From positions 21,354,739 to 21,418,738 of the forward strand of contig CM055192.1 in the NCBI GenBank assembly GCA_029224185.1: 64,000 nt of DNA. Reading direction: 5' to 3'. The first letter of the stretch is position 1. The number at the start of each line of letters is the position of its first letter. The DNA comes from Karalla daura (Eukaryota > Chordata > Actinopteri > Chaetodontiformes > Leiognathidae). Below are positions 53,701-64,000 of this stretch, piece after piece. A program made the translations under genes and the position numbers. The notes under the pieces were generated by a model. It ran no database searches and was not told the DNA's origin. It saw only the letters and a program-made list of their open reading frames with translations.

Positions 53701-56700
53701 AACGATGACTGCAGGCCATGAAAGGCAGATATCCTTTAACACGAGGTATCATCTTCAGCCTCAGTTTTGCAAGAATTACTCGCACAGCCCATACTTACCT
53801 CTCCTGGGAAGTCTCATTTGGCAGCAGCAATCTGCTCTTTCATGCATGGGAACATCTACTTGCCATAAAACCAATTTTCTTTTTCATTTTCCAGTTTCAG
53901 TTAAAGATAACACCAACCTACTCCAAATGAGAAAGAACCTCAGGAATAACCCGAGCCTTTTATTGCTGGCCAAATAATCTAGTGTGCCTCTGGTAAATCT
54001 GCAAGATGAGGAATCCAGCTCTGAATCAGTGAATTGACACCCAAGTTTTTTCCCACTGAGCTCTGAACAGTCCTCTGTCTTTCTGTTCACCTAATAACTC
54101 TGTTAACATGCTCACAACTCCAGAGTGTGTGCGTGTCTCTTTGTCTGCAAGAAAGGATCAACAATCACACTGGGTCACATGGTGTGTATCTAATCGAATA
54201 TATGACATTAAATGTAGAACGTTTAACTAGAAAAAATATGAGCAACATTTATCAAAGCCTGTTTCACCCACTCTCATTGGTAATAATGTATACTATGCGC
54301 TGAGATATTACAGGGATCCAGTTCAGGTTGCAACTTGCAACTACCATACGTTAATGAATAAAGTTATGTGATATTAGGTTGTCCAGGGCAGTGATACTTC
54401 TAACAATGTGTGCTATGTGTACACCAGCATTAAATATCCAGAAAGGAGTTTCTTATTTTTGCAGTATCTTTTAGAGGTATTTTAAGTAAACAGAAGGCCC
54501 AGTTGAAATATAACCATACATTTGTATTGTGTTGCAAAGTTGCCTCTCTGGCTGTGTCTGGATATAGACATAGATATAGATACATATATAGATATATATG
54601 TAGATACAGATATAGACAAAGATAGAAATTGACACATTGGATTACATCATGCATGGGACTTTTGTGTGTTTCTCAGGTTTACTAATATTCCACCTTGACA
54701 TTTCTTCAGGAGAAAAAACTTTTCCTTCAAAAGTCTTCAAACTGACCATCTCAGAAACCAAGTTGCTAACCGAGTCAGTTCAAACAGGTCAAATGAAAAT
54801 GAATTAAACATGAAAAAATCTTCACAGAGCACACACTTTATCATAACTGAATTCATATATTCCTCAGATAGAAGCTTTTTCTTTTACTTTGTAAAGCTGT
54901 GATGCCTAGAAGAAACCTAAAAAAGATCTACTCCACACCCTGAGATATTGTCTTTGTTCCTTTGCACTTTTGAGTCCCCTGGAGAGCGGCTGGTTGAAGA
55001 GAAGTCACTCAGAGAGAATCTCAGTTTCCTTAAGAGCAGAGAGTGAACGTTTCATCCAATGTCAGATCACAGCAGCTTGTGATCTCTCTTCTGTCTCCTT
55101 GTCCTGTGGTTTGAAGCTGAACAGCACAGCCAGTGGGTAAATATTAGCCTATGCTATGTGGTCTTAAGTGGGCGAGTTACATCATCTCTGAGCACTCACG
55201 CTGCCTCGTGCTTCCATGCGATTTGAGGCCATGAATGTGGCTGCAGCTCCTTTAGAGCGTAGCTGGAACCTCCCTCTCATCTTGGCGGTTAGGAGTCCCC
55301 ACTGTGAATCAGATTATGGATCCCTAACTTTGAAACGGTTTCTGTCACCTGCAGGCCTGATCCGTCCAGACCTTGCCTTTGGACTCAAACATCTCGGTCC
55401 AAACATTACAATCATTGGCAGTTTCACACCCGTGTCTCCAGGAGAGCAGCAGCTGCATGCTGCGAGAGCATGTTTCCTACCAGAGCTGTTGTAGCTTTAG
55501 GTTGAAAGTTTGATTTTCTTTAAAACTGATACTCCTGTGATGGATGTTGCTTGACAAAACAAAAAAGCTACAAAAAAGGAGAGCTGCAAAAACGAATTGG
55601 TTTAACGACTAATACAAAAAAAAATATCAGTAGCATGATTTTAAGGAATTATCGGATCTCAGATTTTTAGAACAAAAATAAAAAGACATTTAAAGACCTC
55701 ATCTCAGCTTTGGGGAGAGCTGTAGAATCACTGGTCACATTGAAGTCTCCCACAGTCCGAAAACAGCATGTTTAGGTTGACTTAAAACCGACAAAACAAT
55801 AGTCAGATCTGTTACCATGATGGTGACCAAAAGTCAATCTGAAGCTCATCTCACGCTACTTACGTTGGAATCACTAATAATTGTGGCATCCAATCAAAGC
55901 ACCTCGATTGAATTTCCACATAATGTTTCTCCATATCAATACTGCAATATGAGAACACACACAGCACTAGTGGACTTTGCCCAAATAGTCGCACTCAATT
56001 TCAGTGTAATGTAGGAAGTGAGATCTTTCAAAATTAGAAACTATTTTACTTCAATGCTTTTGTATATATTCTCAAATAACATTCCCAATATAATGGAGGA
56101 GAACAGATTTGGGGTTTTATGTGCGTCTTTTCTCTAATCCCACTCTAATGAAGATGCTCCAATTAAGAAGCAGCACTGAATTTGACCTTTCTGGAGAGAA
56201 GCCACTTGAACATTTTATCTCAGCAGACTGCACATGTAAGTCCCAGTCCAAATGAGACTAGTCTGTTCCTGAGAGGATTTCTGTACTCACTGAGGCTGTG
56301 TGCAGTCCTGGAGATTACACATTCTACGGATGGGTTTCGGTTTCTTGCTGACTTCACAGTAGCCTCGATGGACCATCTTGGTGTCTCCTTTCTTTCGGCA
56401 TCCATATTTGGTGAACTGGTAACCTGTGAAAGTTTGTTTTAATCATTACAATAATTACAAGGCCTTTGTGCAATTCACTGAGAAAGAAAGAACACTTGAA
56501 AAACTACAGCACGAAATACAGAAACTCAAATTCAAATTGTATCAAGCAAATTTTAAAGGACACCAAGCCTTTTATTTATCTCTTTTTTCCCCCATAAAAA
56601 TTAAAAAATCTGTGTAGCAATCCATTGTATTGGCTCGAACAAGAACTTGTTTCATGCAATGTCGCCAGCAACTGACAGGAAATGCATCACAACACAGAGA

Positions 56701-59700
56701 TAGCATCAATAGACCCACATTAACCTTATGAAATGATTTATTCATAAGAATCTTGTCATGTCATATGAGTCTCTCTAACACGTGAAAGAGTGTACGTTAT
56801 GCACGTACAGCCAGGCATGGTGCAGTATATAGCCAGCTATAGATCTAAAAATATCCTTAGATATGCTTCATGTCCATTCTTGCAGAGGAAGGCTAATCCC
56901 ACTGCTATATTTCATACTAGGACCCGTGCTTGTTCTTTGACTTTAGCCTTGTAAACAACCTTGCTCAGTGTGTGTTTGCACATCAGGTAGCAGTGCATTG
57001 AAATGCATAACCCTGCTTGTGTAGATCAGCGGTCAACACAGTGAAACTGCAAGCAGAGGCGGTGAGTGTGACGTTCAGATATGCATGCTTGAGAAAAGGA
57101 GAAAGAAATTATTCCGCTCTATTCTTCTCTAATTTGATGATAATTTATCCATTACCTCCAGCACAAGGTTTAGAACACGGAGACCAACTCTTCAGGGCCC
57201 ACTCGTACGTGTCTTCTTGGATGACGTTGTTGTTGTTGATAGGCACTGAGTCTTCATGTATGATGTACTTGTACATTAAAGTGGACCGTGTTTCATTATC
57301 CTTGGGTATAATCTGAAATGCACAAAGAGAAAACAAAAAACAACAGGAAGTATGCCATTATAACATTGTTTTTTGTATGGTACATTTGCATTTCAATACT
57401 TAAAGTGCAAATTAGTGCAAATAAATTATGTTTTGTCATTTCGTAGACAAGAGGAACATTGCCCAAGCACTTTCTTTAACCCAGACATGAGGTTCAGAGG
57501 CACTAATACGTGTCGATAATAACGAAGGGTAATTATAGACGAAAAAAGGACAGGTAATTATCAAATAATAGGAGAGTTTATGCCCCACAGTATGGTTTAG
57601 AGACACCTCAGTGGTGCATTATGAGTTTTCCACGGGCTCAGGTATATTTTACAGGTTTATTTCAGAGTGGATTAGCAGTTTCGATCCCAAATGAAAACTG
57701 CTGGTAGCATTGAAAAAACTGCAGGCGGCTGCACAGTACACGGATTAAACAGGTGTGTGTGTGTGTGTGTGTGTGTGGATATAAGGCTTGAGGGATTAAA
57801 ATACACATACTCACACGCCAGCTGAAATCTAAAATTACTTCCCTGTCAATGTGGGCGAGGTATTCAAAATTTCTCATTTCATCATGTTTAGGTGAGAACT
57901 TAACATTCTTTCCCAGGGTAAAGTATATCATAGATTAAAATGACCGTCATCATCCTTATCATCCTCATCTTCAAACACAAAGCAAAAAACAACATCACAA
58001 TTTTTATACAAATTGTGATCTTATTTTGTCCATGCATCCATTTTCTTAACTGGGTTCATTCCTAACCAGTGTCACAGGAGTGTGCTGGTGCTTATCACTC
58101 ACACACAGGCCTGGAAAGGACACCAGTTCATCACAGGACACACAAACACACATTTGCTTTCACTCTTATAGCTAGGGGCAACTTGGAGCCAAACAATCAG
58201 CCAAAACATGGATGTTTTTCAATTGTGGGAGGAAGCTGGAGCTCCAGGAGGACAGCACGCGAACTCACACACTGTGTCCCTAAAAATTATTAACACTCAA
58301 AGGAAGAGAAAATAAGAAATAACAGAAATATTCAGCTTTTTTTCTCACCAAATGGTTACTTTATGACACCTATAATAAGTTTCAGCAACTCTCTTAGCCA
58401 GACCTCACCTCCTTTCCCTTGAGTAGAAGAATGTGTTATTTCTTAGGTTTATGCTGATGTGTGTTCACTTTCACGTCCATCAGACAGACACAATCAGCTG
58501 TACTCATTCTTTACTCCAATTTTGGTCTGAATTGGATGAAATACATGTCATCCACAGTTTGGAGTCCTCCACATCTAGACATCTCATTTCAGCAGATTGG
58601 CTTTTGGAAACTTGAGATTTGAATTTCGCATCTCAAGTTGGATACAGTTTTTGAAATGACTTGAAGAGCGATGGCAACACTAATCAATGGCTTTGTTTTT
58701 GTTTTTTTTTCCAAACAAAAAAATGTATAAGCACACACTGCTCCCAAAACACATTTCAGGGAAAGTTAGTGTAAGGAAATGTGGCATACATAATACATGC
58801 ATACAATGTCTATTTAATTGGATGATCAAAGTCTTTGAACTTTGAAATTCTCTCTTCGACAGAGTGCTTTTTGGATATGTACAGATGATGGAAAAACTAT
58901 AACTATACTATGTTCAGGTCTGCTCCTCTCAGGTTGTTTGAAACAAATGGTCATTCTTCAAAATGACTTCCTATCAGATTTTCACATGTGCATGGATTGT
59001 GATTTGGGAGATCTTTGTTGTGACATGTAAATATTTAGAGATGGTGTTTAAGTTTGTGAGGAAAATATCTGAAGAGGCATTAACAGAAATGACTCTATGT
59101 CTACTGTATGTAAAATTTCAATGTTAAATATATAATGTATTTACCCCTTTAAATATATAAAAACCATGATTAAGTTTCCAATTGACAGTAAAATAAAATC
59201 AGTATACTGTTTAGAAGAAACAAGGCTGTCTACTCTTTACTCTTCACCCTGGTGACAGCTGGTGTGTGATGATTTTTGCAGAATATTTTCACTATTTCAT
59301 GATAAATTGGCTTCATGTATTTGCTGCTGGCTATGACTTTATGAGGAACTTTTTCTCTGTCTGGCCCTGCGGGGGAACTTAAAAATTTAGAGTTTGAATC
59401 GATCGTGTATGAAAAATAAGTGGTTTAATGTCTGTAGATCTTCAAGTCATTAGCAACTCTTCAGTCCTCCAGCATGTTTTCCTCATTTCTCTTCAGGTCA
59501 CTGCAGAACCATTTTCACACCTACGAATATATGCTGAGATACATTTAATCATATTATACTGTGATGTGTTTGTTGTGATAAGAAGCGAGAAGAATATTTT
59601 ATGTTAAACAGAGGAACGTTACTCTGCAGCTGCAGTTTAAAGGTCTAAACACTTCCCCTACTCTTCCTACAGGAACACCATTTTCACACAATATTTATTT

Positions 59701-61011
59701 TTTTCTTATGGCTGTTTCGTCCCACTGAAGTGACTGAGAATAACACGTCCAACCTTCCTCCTCCCATCTATGGGTTCTAATCCTCGTATATGAATTGCTA
59801 AAAAGCAAACAAATAAGTTGAAATATGTGGCAACTTGTCTAGACTTTTTATGGCTAAATCTAATATGTTAGCCATTTATAGTCTATCTACTACTGCAGTT
59901 ACACAGAAGCTGTTCAGCCTCTGGTTGAAAGCTTGTGATGGGATACACTAGGATTAAAACCAGGGACCATCTTGCTGCTAACCTCCAAATCACCCTGTCA
60001 CCCAGTTTTTAGCATTCAACATCTGCAATCATTAATTTGTCATTAATCATCCCAGAGAAAACATTGCTGTTTTTAAATGTTTTCTTATTTGTTATTGACA
60101 TAAAAACAGACATATAGCACACATTAATGATTAAGATAAGCGAGGAAAATTAATGTGAAGTTGCACCATTTATTTTCCTATGCGCAATATCTCTGTCTCC
60201 TCTCATTAAAGTGAGGAACCACTACTGATGCCTGGTATGAGCTGGAGGACTGAGTCCATAGCAAAAGTAGTACTGGCACGTTTCATGATGCACCAGGAAT
60301 CAAGTCTAGTCTTGGGCTGGCTGACCTGCAGGTCATCCATGCTTTGATCTCTATCAGGTTTGATTAATGCAGCTTGCTGTAACTCTCTCGGACCTCAGCG
60401 GGAGTAGAGCTTCTGTCTCAAAACTAGCAGAGGAAACTATATTACAACTGCTGCACTTCACTGGGTCCGTCGTCGGTTTTGGGCTCAATTTAGATTTTGA
60501 AGATTTCACAACTGAATTTGGATACATGCAATATTCAAGCCCTGTCGTGTAATTTTATCTGTGATTTCCCAGTCTGTCTAGAGTATTACTGCAGTCAGAT
60601 ATTTTCTGGCAGAGCTATGTTACTCTCCTTATCTGACCTTGAATGTTTTGCATTTAAACCATGTGATTTCAATGTCTAAAATCTTCCTTTTACCAAGTTT
60701 AGATTAGTTAATGAATCATTTACATGCAACTTGCAAATGAGACTTGTGAGGAAATAAATGAAAACTGCTTGGATGTGATTCTTTGATACAGTGTAGCAAA
60801 TCCTTTTTTTTTTTTGCATGCATTAATGAAGGAGGTGGTTTTATTACCAGAACGACCACAGGGTCATGCAGGGGTCCGTCCGTGTGCAGCGTCTCCACAT
60901 CCTCCTCGATGATGTAGTGCCACTCAACGCCCAAGTCAATGAAGCTTCTGGATTTGACCTCCTCTCCTTTTCCGTTGAGAATGTAATGCCCCGTCGCCTG
61001 GTTCTTGATTG
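46531..61011 (-). CDS. adamts3: ADAMTS3 (procollagen N-propeptidase type), C-terminal half in six exons; 5' part outside the window
   Basis: Minus-strand exons 61011-60848, 57312-57156, 56423-56291, 51469-51262, 49686-49569 and 47012-46531 join in frame to about 419 residues ending at TGA 46533-46531. The family is secreted zinc metalloproteases that remove procollagen N-propeptides; ADAMTS3 also activates VEGF-C with CCBE1. The visible part covers the end of the spacer domain (GHYILNGKGEE ... HYIIEEDVETLHTDGPLHDP), three TSP1 repeats (WALKSWSPCSKPC, WISDEWEHCTKTCG, WRTGPWSECSVTCG), a PLAC domain (FCQMEVLARYCSIPGYNKLC) and a basic Pro/Ala-rich tail. The catalytic zinc motif is not in the window. 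The spacer and PLAC sequence resemble ADAMTS3 more than ADAMTS2 or ADAMTS14, and the neighbour npffr2 agrees. The ancillary domains normally direct substrate and matrix binding. Confidence 0.92.
47013..49568 (-). other. adamts3: adamts3 intron before the terminal exon
   Basis: Donor CATG|GTAAGC and acceptor ttgacttccag, phase 1. No gene or conspicuous repeat is seen; AT-rich. Confidence 0.85.
49569..49686 (-). CDS. adamts3: adamts3 exon, last TSP1 repeat
   Basis: This 118-base exon after cctctgcag reads CSVTCGEGMERRLVTC, then CTGEKPETVRPCRPGPCH, and stops at CATG|GTAAGC. It carries the six-cysteine pattern of the last TSP1 repeat. CSVTCG fits the O-fucosylation consensus C-x-x-(S/T)-C-G. Both junction phases match the neighbouring exons. 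Confidence 0.93.
50363..50487. repeat. Degenerate fish interspersed repeat (family B)
   Basis: It contains 'atggtaaatggactagttca', 'tacacattcatacagtgatt', 'gcagtttggggaccagtatc' and 'cttgcccaagggtaca'. The block order matches the copy at 37998-38220. Confidence 0.6.
50657..50704. repeat. (AC)n microsatellite
   Basis: About 23 uninterrupted AC units inside an adamts3 intron. Confidence 0.97.
51262..51469 (-). CDS. adamts3: adamts3 exon, TSP1 repeat 3 and start of repeat 4
   Basis: This 208-base exon after tggtttgtttag completes a Gln codon and reads WISDEWEHCTKTCGSLGFQI, then a segment containing FLHDSTNRSVHSKYCSGEKP and RRPCNRAPCPAMWRTGPWSE. CTKTCG is an O-fucosylation-type motif and NRS is a possible N-glycosylation site. 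It ends in phase 0 at a GTTTGT donor, which is weaker than the other donors here. Confidence 0.94.
51470..56290 (-). other. adamts3: adamts3 intron
   Basis: Donor CCTCA|GTGAGT and acceptor tggtttgtttag. About 4.8 kb without recognisable genes. An irregular GATA/TATA-type repeat lies at 54559-54628. Confidence 0.85.
54559..54628. repeat. Irregular (GATATA)n repeat
   Basis: Variant gatata, gacata and gataca units run for about 70 bases. Confidence 0.75.
56291..56423 (-). CDS. adamts3: adamts3 exon, main part of TSP1 repeat 2
   Basis: This 133-base exon after actttcacag completes a Gly codon and reads YQFTKYGCRKKGDTKMVHRG, then YCEVSKKPKPIRRMCNLQDC and TQP, ending CCTCA|GTGAGT. Its phases fit the exons on both sides. 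The run KPKPIRRMCN is highly typical of the ADAMTS2/3/14 group. Confidence 0.94.
56424..57155 (-). other. adamts3: Short adamts3 intron
   Basis: Donor GGAG|GTAATG and acceptor actttcacag, phase 1, about 0.73 kb. Nothing else is seen. Confidence 0.88.
57156..57312 (-). CDS. adamts3: adamts3 exon, spacer end and start of TSP1 repeat 2
   Basis: This 157-base exon starts in phase 0 after gtgcatttcag and reads IIPKDNETRSTLMYKYIIHE, then DSVPINNNNVIQEDTYEW, then ALKSWSPCSKPCAGG, ending GGAG|GTAATG. NETR is a possible N-glycosylation site. The TSP1 motif is CSKPCAGG where CSKPCGGG is expected in the group, a Gly-to-Ala change. Confidence 0.94.
57752..57777. repeat. (GT)n microsatellite
   Basis: About 12-13 GT units. 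Confidence 0.95.
58030..58280 (-). repeat. Degenerate fish interspersed repeat (family A)
   Basis: It contains 'ccatgcatccattttcttaa', 'gtcacaggagtgtgctgg', 'caggcctggaaaggacacca', 'tcacaggacacacaaacaca', 'ggggcaacttggagccaa', 'attgtgggaggaagctggag' and 'gacagcacgcgaactcacac'. It runs in the same orientation as the copy at 11171-11475. Confidence 0.65.
59935..60010 (-). repeat. Fragment of interspersed repeat family A
   Basis: 'ggattaaaaccagggaccat', 'cttgctgctaacctccaaat' and 'caccctgtcaccc' match the tRNA-like end of the family A repeat. Only about 75 bases are kept. Confidence 0.45.
60848..61011 (-). CDS. adamts3: adamts3 exon, spacer domain; most upstream exon seen
   Basis: This 164-base exon after accgttcacag begins with the last two bases of a probable Ala codon and reads IKNQATGHYILNGKGEEVKS, then RSFIDLGVEWHYIIEEDVET, then LHTDGPLHDPVVVL, ending CTG|GTAATA. 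It is part of the cysteine-free spacer domain. The preceding exon should end in a single G of a split codon; I could not find it between 61012 and 64000. Confidence 0.93.
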
Positions 61012-61777
61012 CTGTGAACGGTCATTTTGTATATGAGAGCATGACAAACTAGTAACTGCTTTACTCTATCATCTACAAAAGTTATGAATTATTCACTGAG
61101 GTTTAAAAGACTCAAATCCGGCAATCAGATGGTGAGATTTGTGTATTCTTCCTAACCCTTGGTCTTACTTGAAATGATTATGCTTAATCTTTGGGACTGA
61201 TCCATTCTCCAACTCAAACATAACAAGCTGCCAATCTGCTAATGTAATTAGACTCATCAGAGGTGAGAGGCTGAAATGAAAATGGGCACATTTGCCAATT
61301 GTTTACAAAACATCTTCTGCATTTAAATGCCTCTCATGGGGCAGACTGAGCAGCTACAGGGAACCAAATGTCTGCGCTGAACATCACTTGCTCTGGTGTC
61401 TTCTGATATGTGACAGCGAGCAACTCGCGGGGACTTTTAGGAGAAATGGCCAAGCTGTGATTTTTATCTGATGACTTAATTGGAAAGAAAACATGACGCA
61501 GACATGATTTATTGCAGCTTATGGCTCAGCGATTAAAATATCTGGGAGCAATAGCTGAATCAGATTTCCCAGTGATGATGAGTATCTCATCAATTGTGAA
61601 CAAAGTCAGAGGTGAATGAAGCCATAAACCTTCTGTTTTTCTGTGAATTACTTTACTTTTTTTAAGGCTTCATTTCCATGTCTTACCGCTGCAGCACTTA
61701 CAGCTTGATCAGAACCAACTTACCAACACACGTTGACAAAAAAGTAAAATTTAAAGCAGGAAACATTGAAATGTGAG

Positions 61778-62149
61778 TATGTTAGAAATATCTCCACAGG
61801 GCATCCATCAACATGTCAATGCACGAAATAACAAAAGTGAACACTCACACAAAGATGGATGCTATTTGCAAGCTAGAGCAGAGAGGCATTAAGATGTTCA
61901 ATAGCCAGTCAAACTAGCAAAACCTATTCATTTGGTTGTGAATACAATTTTTTTTTTTAAAAAAGACAGCTTCTGCAATGAAGAGTTTGTATGTATGTTA
62001 GAAAAATCTCCACAGTGCATCCATCAACATGTCATTGCACTAAATAACAAAAGTGAACACACACACAAAGATGGATGCTATTTGCAAGCTGCGGCAGAGA
62101 GGCAATAAGATGTTTTTAAAAAAAGACAGCTTCTGCGATGAAGAGTTTT
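61778..62149. repeat. Imperfect tandem duplication within the adamts3 intron
   Basis: Copy 1 (61778-61989) and copy 2 (61994-62149) share 'tatgttagaaa' and 'atccatcaacatgtca', then 'acaaagatggatgctatttg' and 'gacagcttctgc'. The first about 120 bases align at a constant offset of 216 with few mismatches. Copy 2 lacks about 59 bases that copy 1 has before its poly-T/poly-A junction. High similarity suggests a recent event. Confidence 0.8.
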
Positions 62150-62695
62150 CAGGTTTTGGACGAAATAAAGGTAAGTGCATTCTATGGATGTTTCTCAGTG
62201 AGCGATGCTTTGTGATGATGGAGGCTATTTTATCCGGCACAGCTCTGCTCTTTGTGAGAGCACAAGGCCAATTTCTGCAGTCGCTGCCAACACTTGCCCC
62301 GACCGTGCGTGGCCCGGGCCCTTCAGGTTTATCGGAGCACCTCGCCGCAGCCGGTAAAGAGAAAATGCATGCATGATAACTTGCACTTTAATGTGTCAGT
62401 GTGTTGTTCACACCCTGTCAAGTGTTCATTAGTGTAACCATGAGAACAAACCTCCTCAAACTTCATCGTTGGGCAAATCTAACACCAGCTATGAGGCAGC
62501 CTTAACCTCAGTGAAGAGCTTGTTCAAAACTTCAGCTACGATCTGTTTTCTCATTTAATGCCAAGCAGTTTTTAACCACAAGTTTTCACAACATAAAACA
62601 GATTTTCTGACTAATTTGTAACAGTGGTTTTGGAAGGGGCAAAATAAGGGCCGCCTCAGATCTTCATATACTTCTCTGCTATGGCTGTTTAAAGT

Positions 62696-62726
62696 AATAA
62701 TAATAATGATAATAATGATAATGATG
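62696..62726. repeat. (AATAATGAT)n microsatellite
   Basis: Short AAT and GAT units in alternation. Confidence 0.7.
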
Positions 62727-64000
62727 GGGGGATCTCAAAGGGCTGCAAGTTTAAAAGATGAACTAAGAAAAAAAAGTGAAATCAAGTGTTTCATCTTTTC
62801 ATTTAAGACTGCATTGGATCTTATTTTATGCAATACTTCATCACTTTTAAAGAAAATTACTCACATAAAACACATATTTATATTATGCATGGTATAGCAC
62901 AGTATTCATGCATAGTACAGCTGGAAGAGCAGAATCGGAAATCAGTTCAGGTTTTTCTTGAACAGTCATAATCCTAAACGGCTGAACTGGAACGGGATAA
63001 ATTGGTTGTTTTCTACAAAACACACATGATGTAACCAGCAACCATGGTCTTTGCGATTTGGATATTTTTGATGTAGATGTTTGATGTAGAAGGATTATAA
63101 CACTGAGCTTCATTCAAGTAGTACTATAGTTAGTTATGGCATCTCTTTGTAACAGATTTTGGAAATAGGGAAAATACAGACTAACGCCAACCTTGTCTTT
63201 TAATCCTCTACAATGTCGACCCTCCAGACTGGAAGTCTCTCAAAGCAAATAATGGCACAGTGTGTCTGAGGGGAATGAATCAGCCCTGACGAGCTGGCTG
63301 CTGCGTAACTACTGGGCTTCTGCAGTTCAGCTTCATGAAAAACCCCTTTTGAACCAGTGGATAAGCCAATTTTTCAAAGGTCAGGATCTTTCAAAAAAGT
63401 AATTTGGCCAAATTACTGGCTTTTTAGTTTTTGCAAAAGCCTTCATTAACATGATAAAGATCTAAGATTTTAACTGATTTGGTAGATTTAGCTGAAAATG
63501 GTGAGGACTCCCTTTCATCTCCGATACTTTCTACACAAAGGTGCACATTTCATTTAATCAAAAAACATTAGTTCTTGGTTTTACATAGCTACTCTTTCAC
63601 CTCTTTCCATCTTAATTCAGGCAGCTTTGTCATCGTATATGACAATCTGCATCTCTTCAGGATGTGCCTATGAACCATAGAATTACTTGCTCCTCCGATT
63701 CTGCATCAGGTCTGATTATAGATGGATCTGTAGAAATTCTCTGCTCTGCTAAAGCTTATCACCCCAACCCAGGAAGGCAGAGATCAGACCAATTGTTCAT
63801 ATATTCCAGATTAGTTAGGTCAACACCTTGCAATAACTATTCCAGAGGCACTGCAATGAACTTTAGATGTGAAATGGAATGAAATTTTCCCATTTAACAT
63901 GGCAGTGGATTTACAAAGATGAGGGACCACATATACTGTATCAGAAAATAACTCCACAGAAGCAAATACAAGGCGATTTAGTCGGGGGAGGCATATATCT

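Larger units (their letters stand above)
57313..60847 (-). other. adamts3: adamts3 intron
   Basis: Donor CTG|GTAATA and acceptor gtgcatttcag, phase 0. It contains a (GT)n tract (57752-57777), family A repeat copies at 58030-58280 and about 59935-60010, and no recognisable gene. Confidence 0.85.
61012..64000 (-). other. adamts3: adamts3 intron (partial), continuing past the window
   Basis: I found no sequence resembling the expected upstream spacer or cysteine-rich exon on the minus strand. It holds a local duplication at 61778-62149 and a short (AAT/GAT)n tract at 62696-62726. Otherwise it is unremarkable AT-rich DNA. Confidence 0.7.

Noticed and set aside
62053..62376. A 107-codon plus-strand frame in the adamts3 intron
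   Set aside because: It starts inside the second copy of the tandem duplication and runs into a GC-rich patch by chance. It is not similar to any adamts3 exon on either strand.
1..64000. tRNA or rRNA genes, CRISPR arrays, prokaryotic operons or phage-like modules
   Set aside because: None were seen by eye. B-box-like gatcgaacc/ttgaacc stretches fall inside diverged repeats and lack a cloverleaf.

Overview
This window looks like nuclear DNA of a vertebrate, most likely a teleost fish. Coding sequence is split into short exons with GT/AG borders inside an AT-rich background. The background carries dinucleotide and tetranucleotide microsatellites and degenerate copies of interspersed repeats of a kind common in fish genomes. 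There are no bacterial features such as operons, CRISPR arrays or insertion sequences. Almost all short open frames in the window are chance frames.

Two protein-coding genes can be supported, and they point towards each other. On the plus strand is a complete receptor gene best matching neuropeptide FF receptor 2 (npffr2). It has three coding exons (7610-7937, 14871-14970, 19034-19886) that join in frame to 426 codons, plus a probable untranslated first exon ending at 2672. On the minus strand are the last six coding exons of adamts3, a procollagen N-propeptidase-type metalloprotease. They are read from 61011 down to a stop at 46531-46533. The exons encoding its prodomain, protease domain and first part lie beyond the right edge. 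NPFFR2 and ADAMTS3 are also convergent neighbours on human chromosome 4q13, so this appears to be a conserved syntenic block.

Layout: 1-2.4 kb upstream DNA; 2.4-2.7 kb probable npffr2 promoter and 5' exon; 2.7-19.9 kb npffr2 introns and coding exons; 19.9-26.7 kb npffr2 3' UTR or downstream DNA, including a CpG-rich patch that could start an antisense transcript; 26.7-42.9 kb gene-free spacer with mobile-element relics and a few complex segments that could be regulatory; 42.9-46.5 kb likely adamts3 3' UTR and downstream DNA; 46.5-61.0 kb adamts3 3' exons and introns; 61.0-64 kb an adamts3 intron with a local tandem duplication.

The two genes do not form a functional pathway. One is a neuropeptide GPCR and the other a secreted protease of collagen and VEGF-C maturation; their adjacency is positional. 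I found no clearly novel biological system. The items most worth checking are the forkhead-motif hairpin upstream of npffr2, the CpG-rich antisense exon candidate, a MITE-like element, the intronic tandem duplication, and a changed TSP1 motif in adamts3. Species, paralogue (npffr2a or 2b) and repeat family names cannot be settled without database searches.
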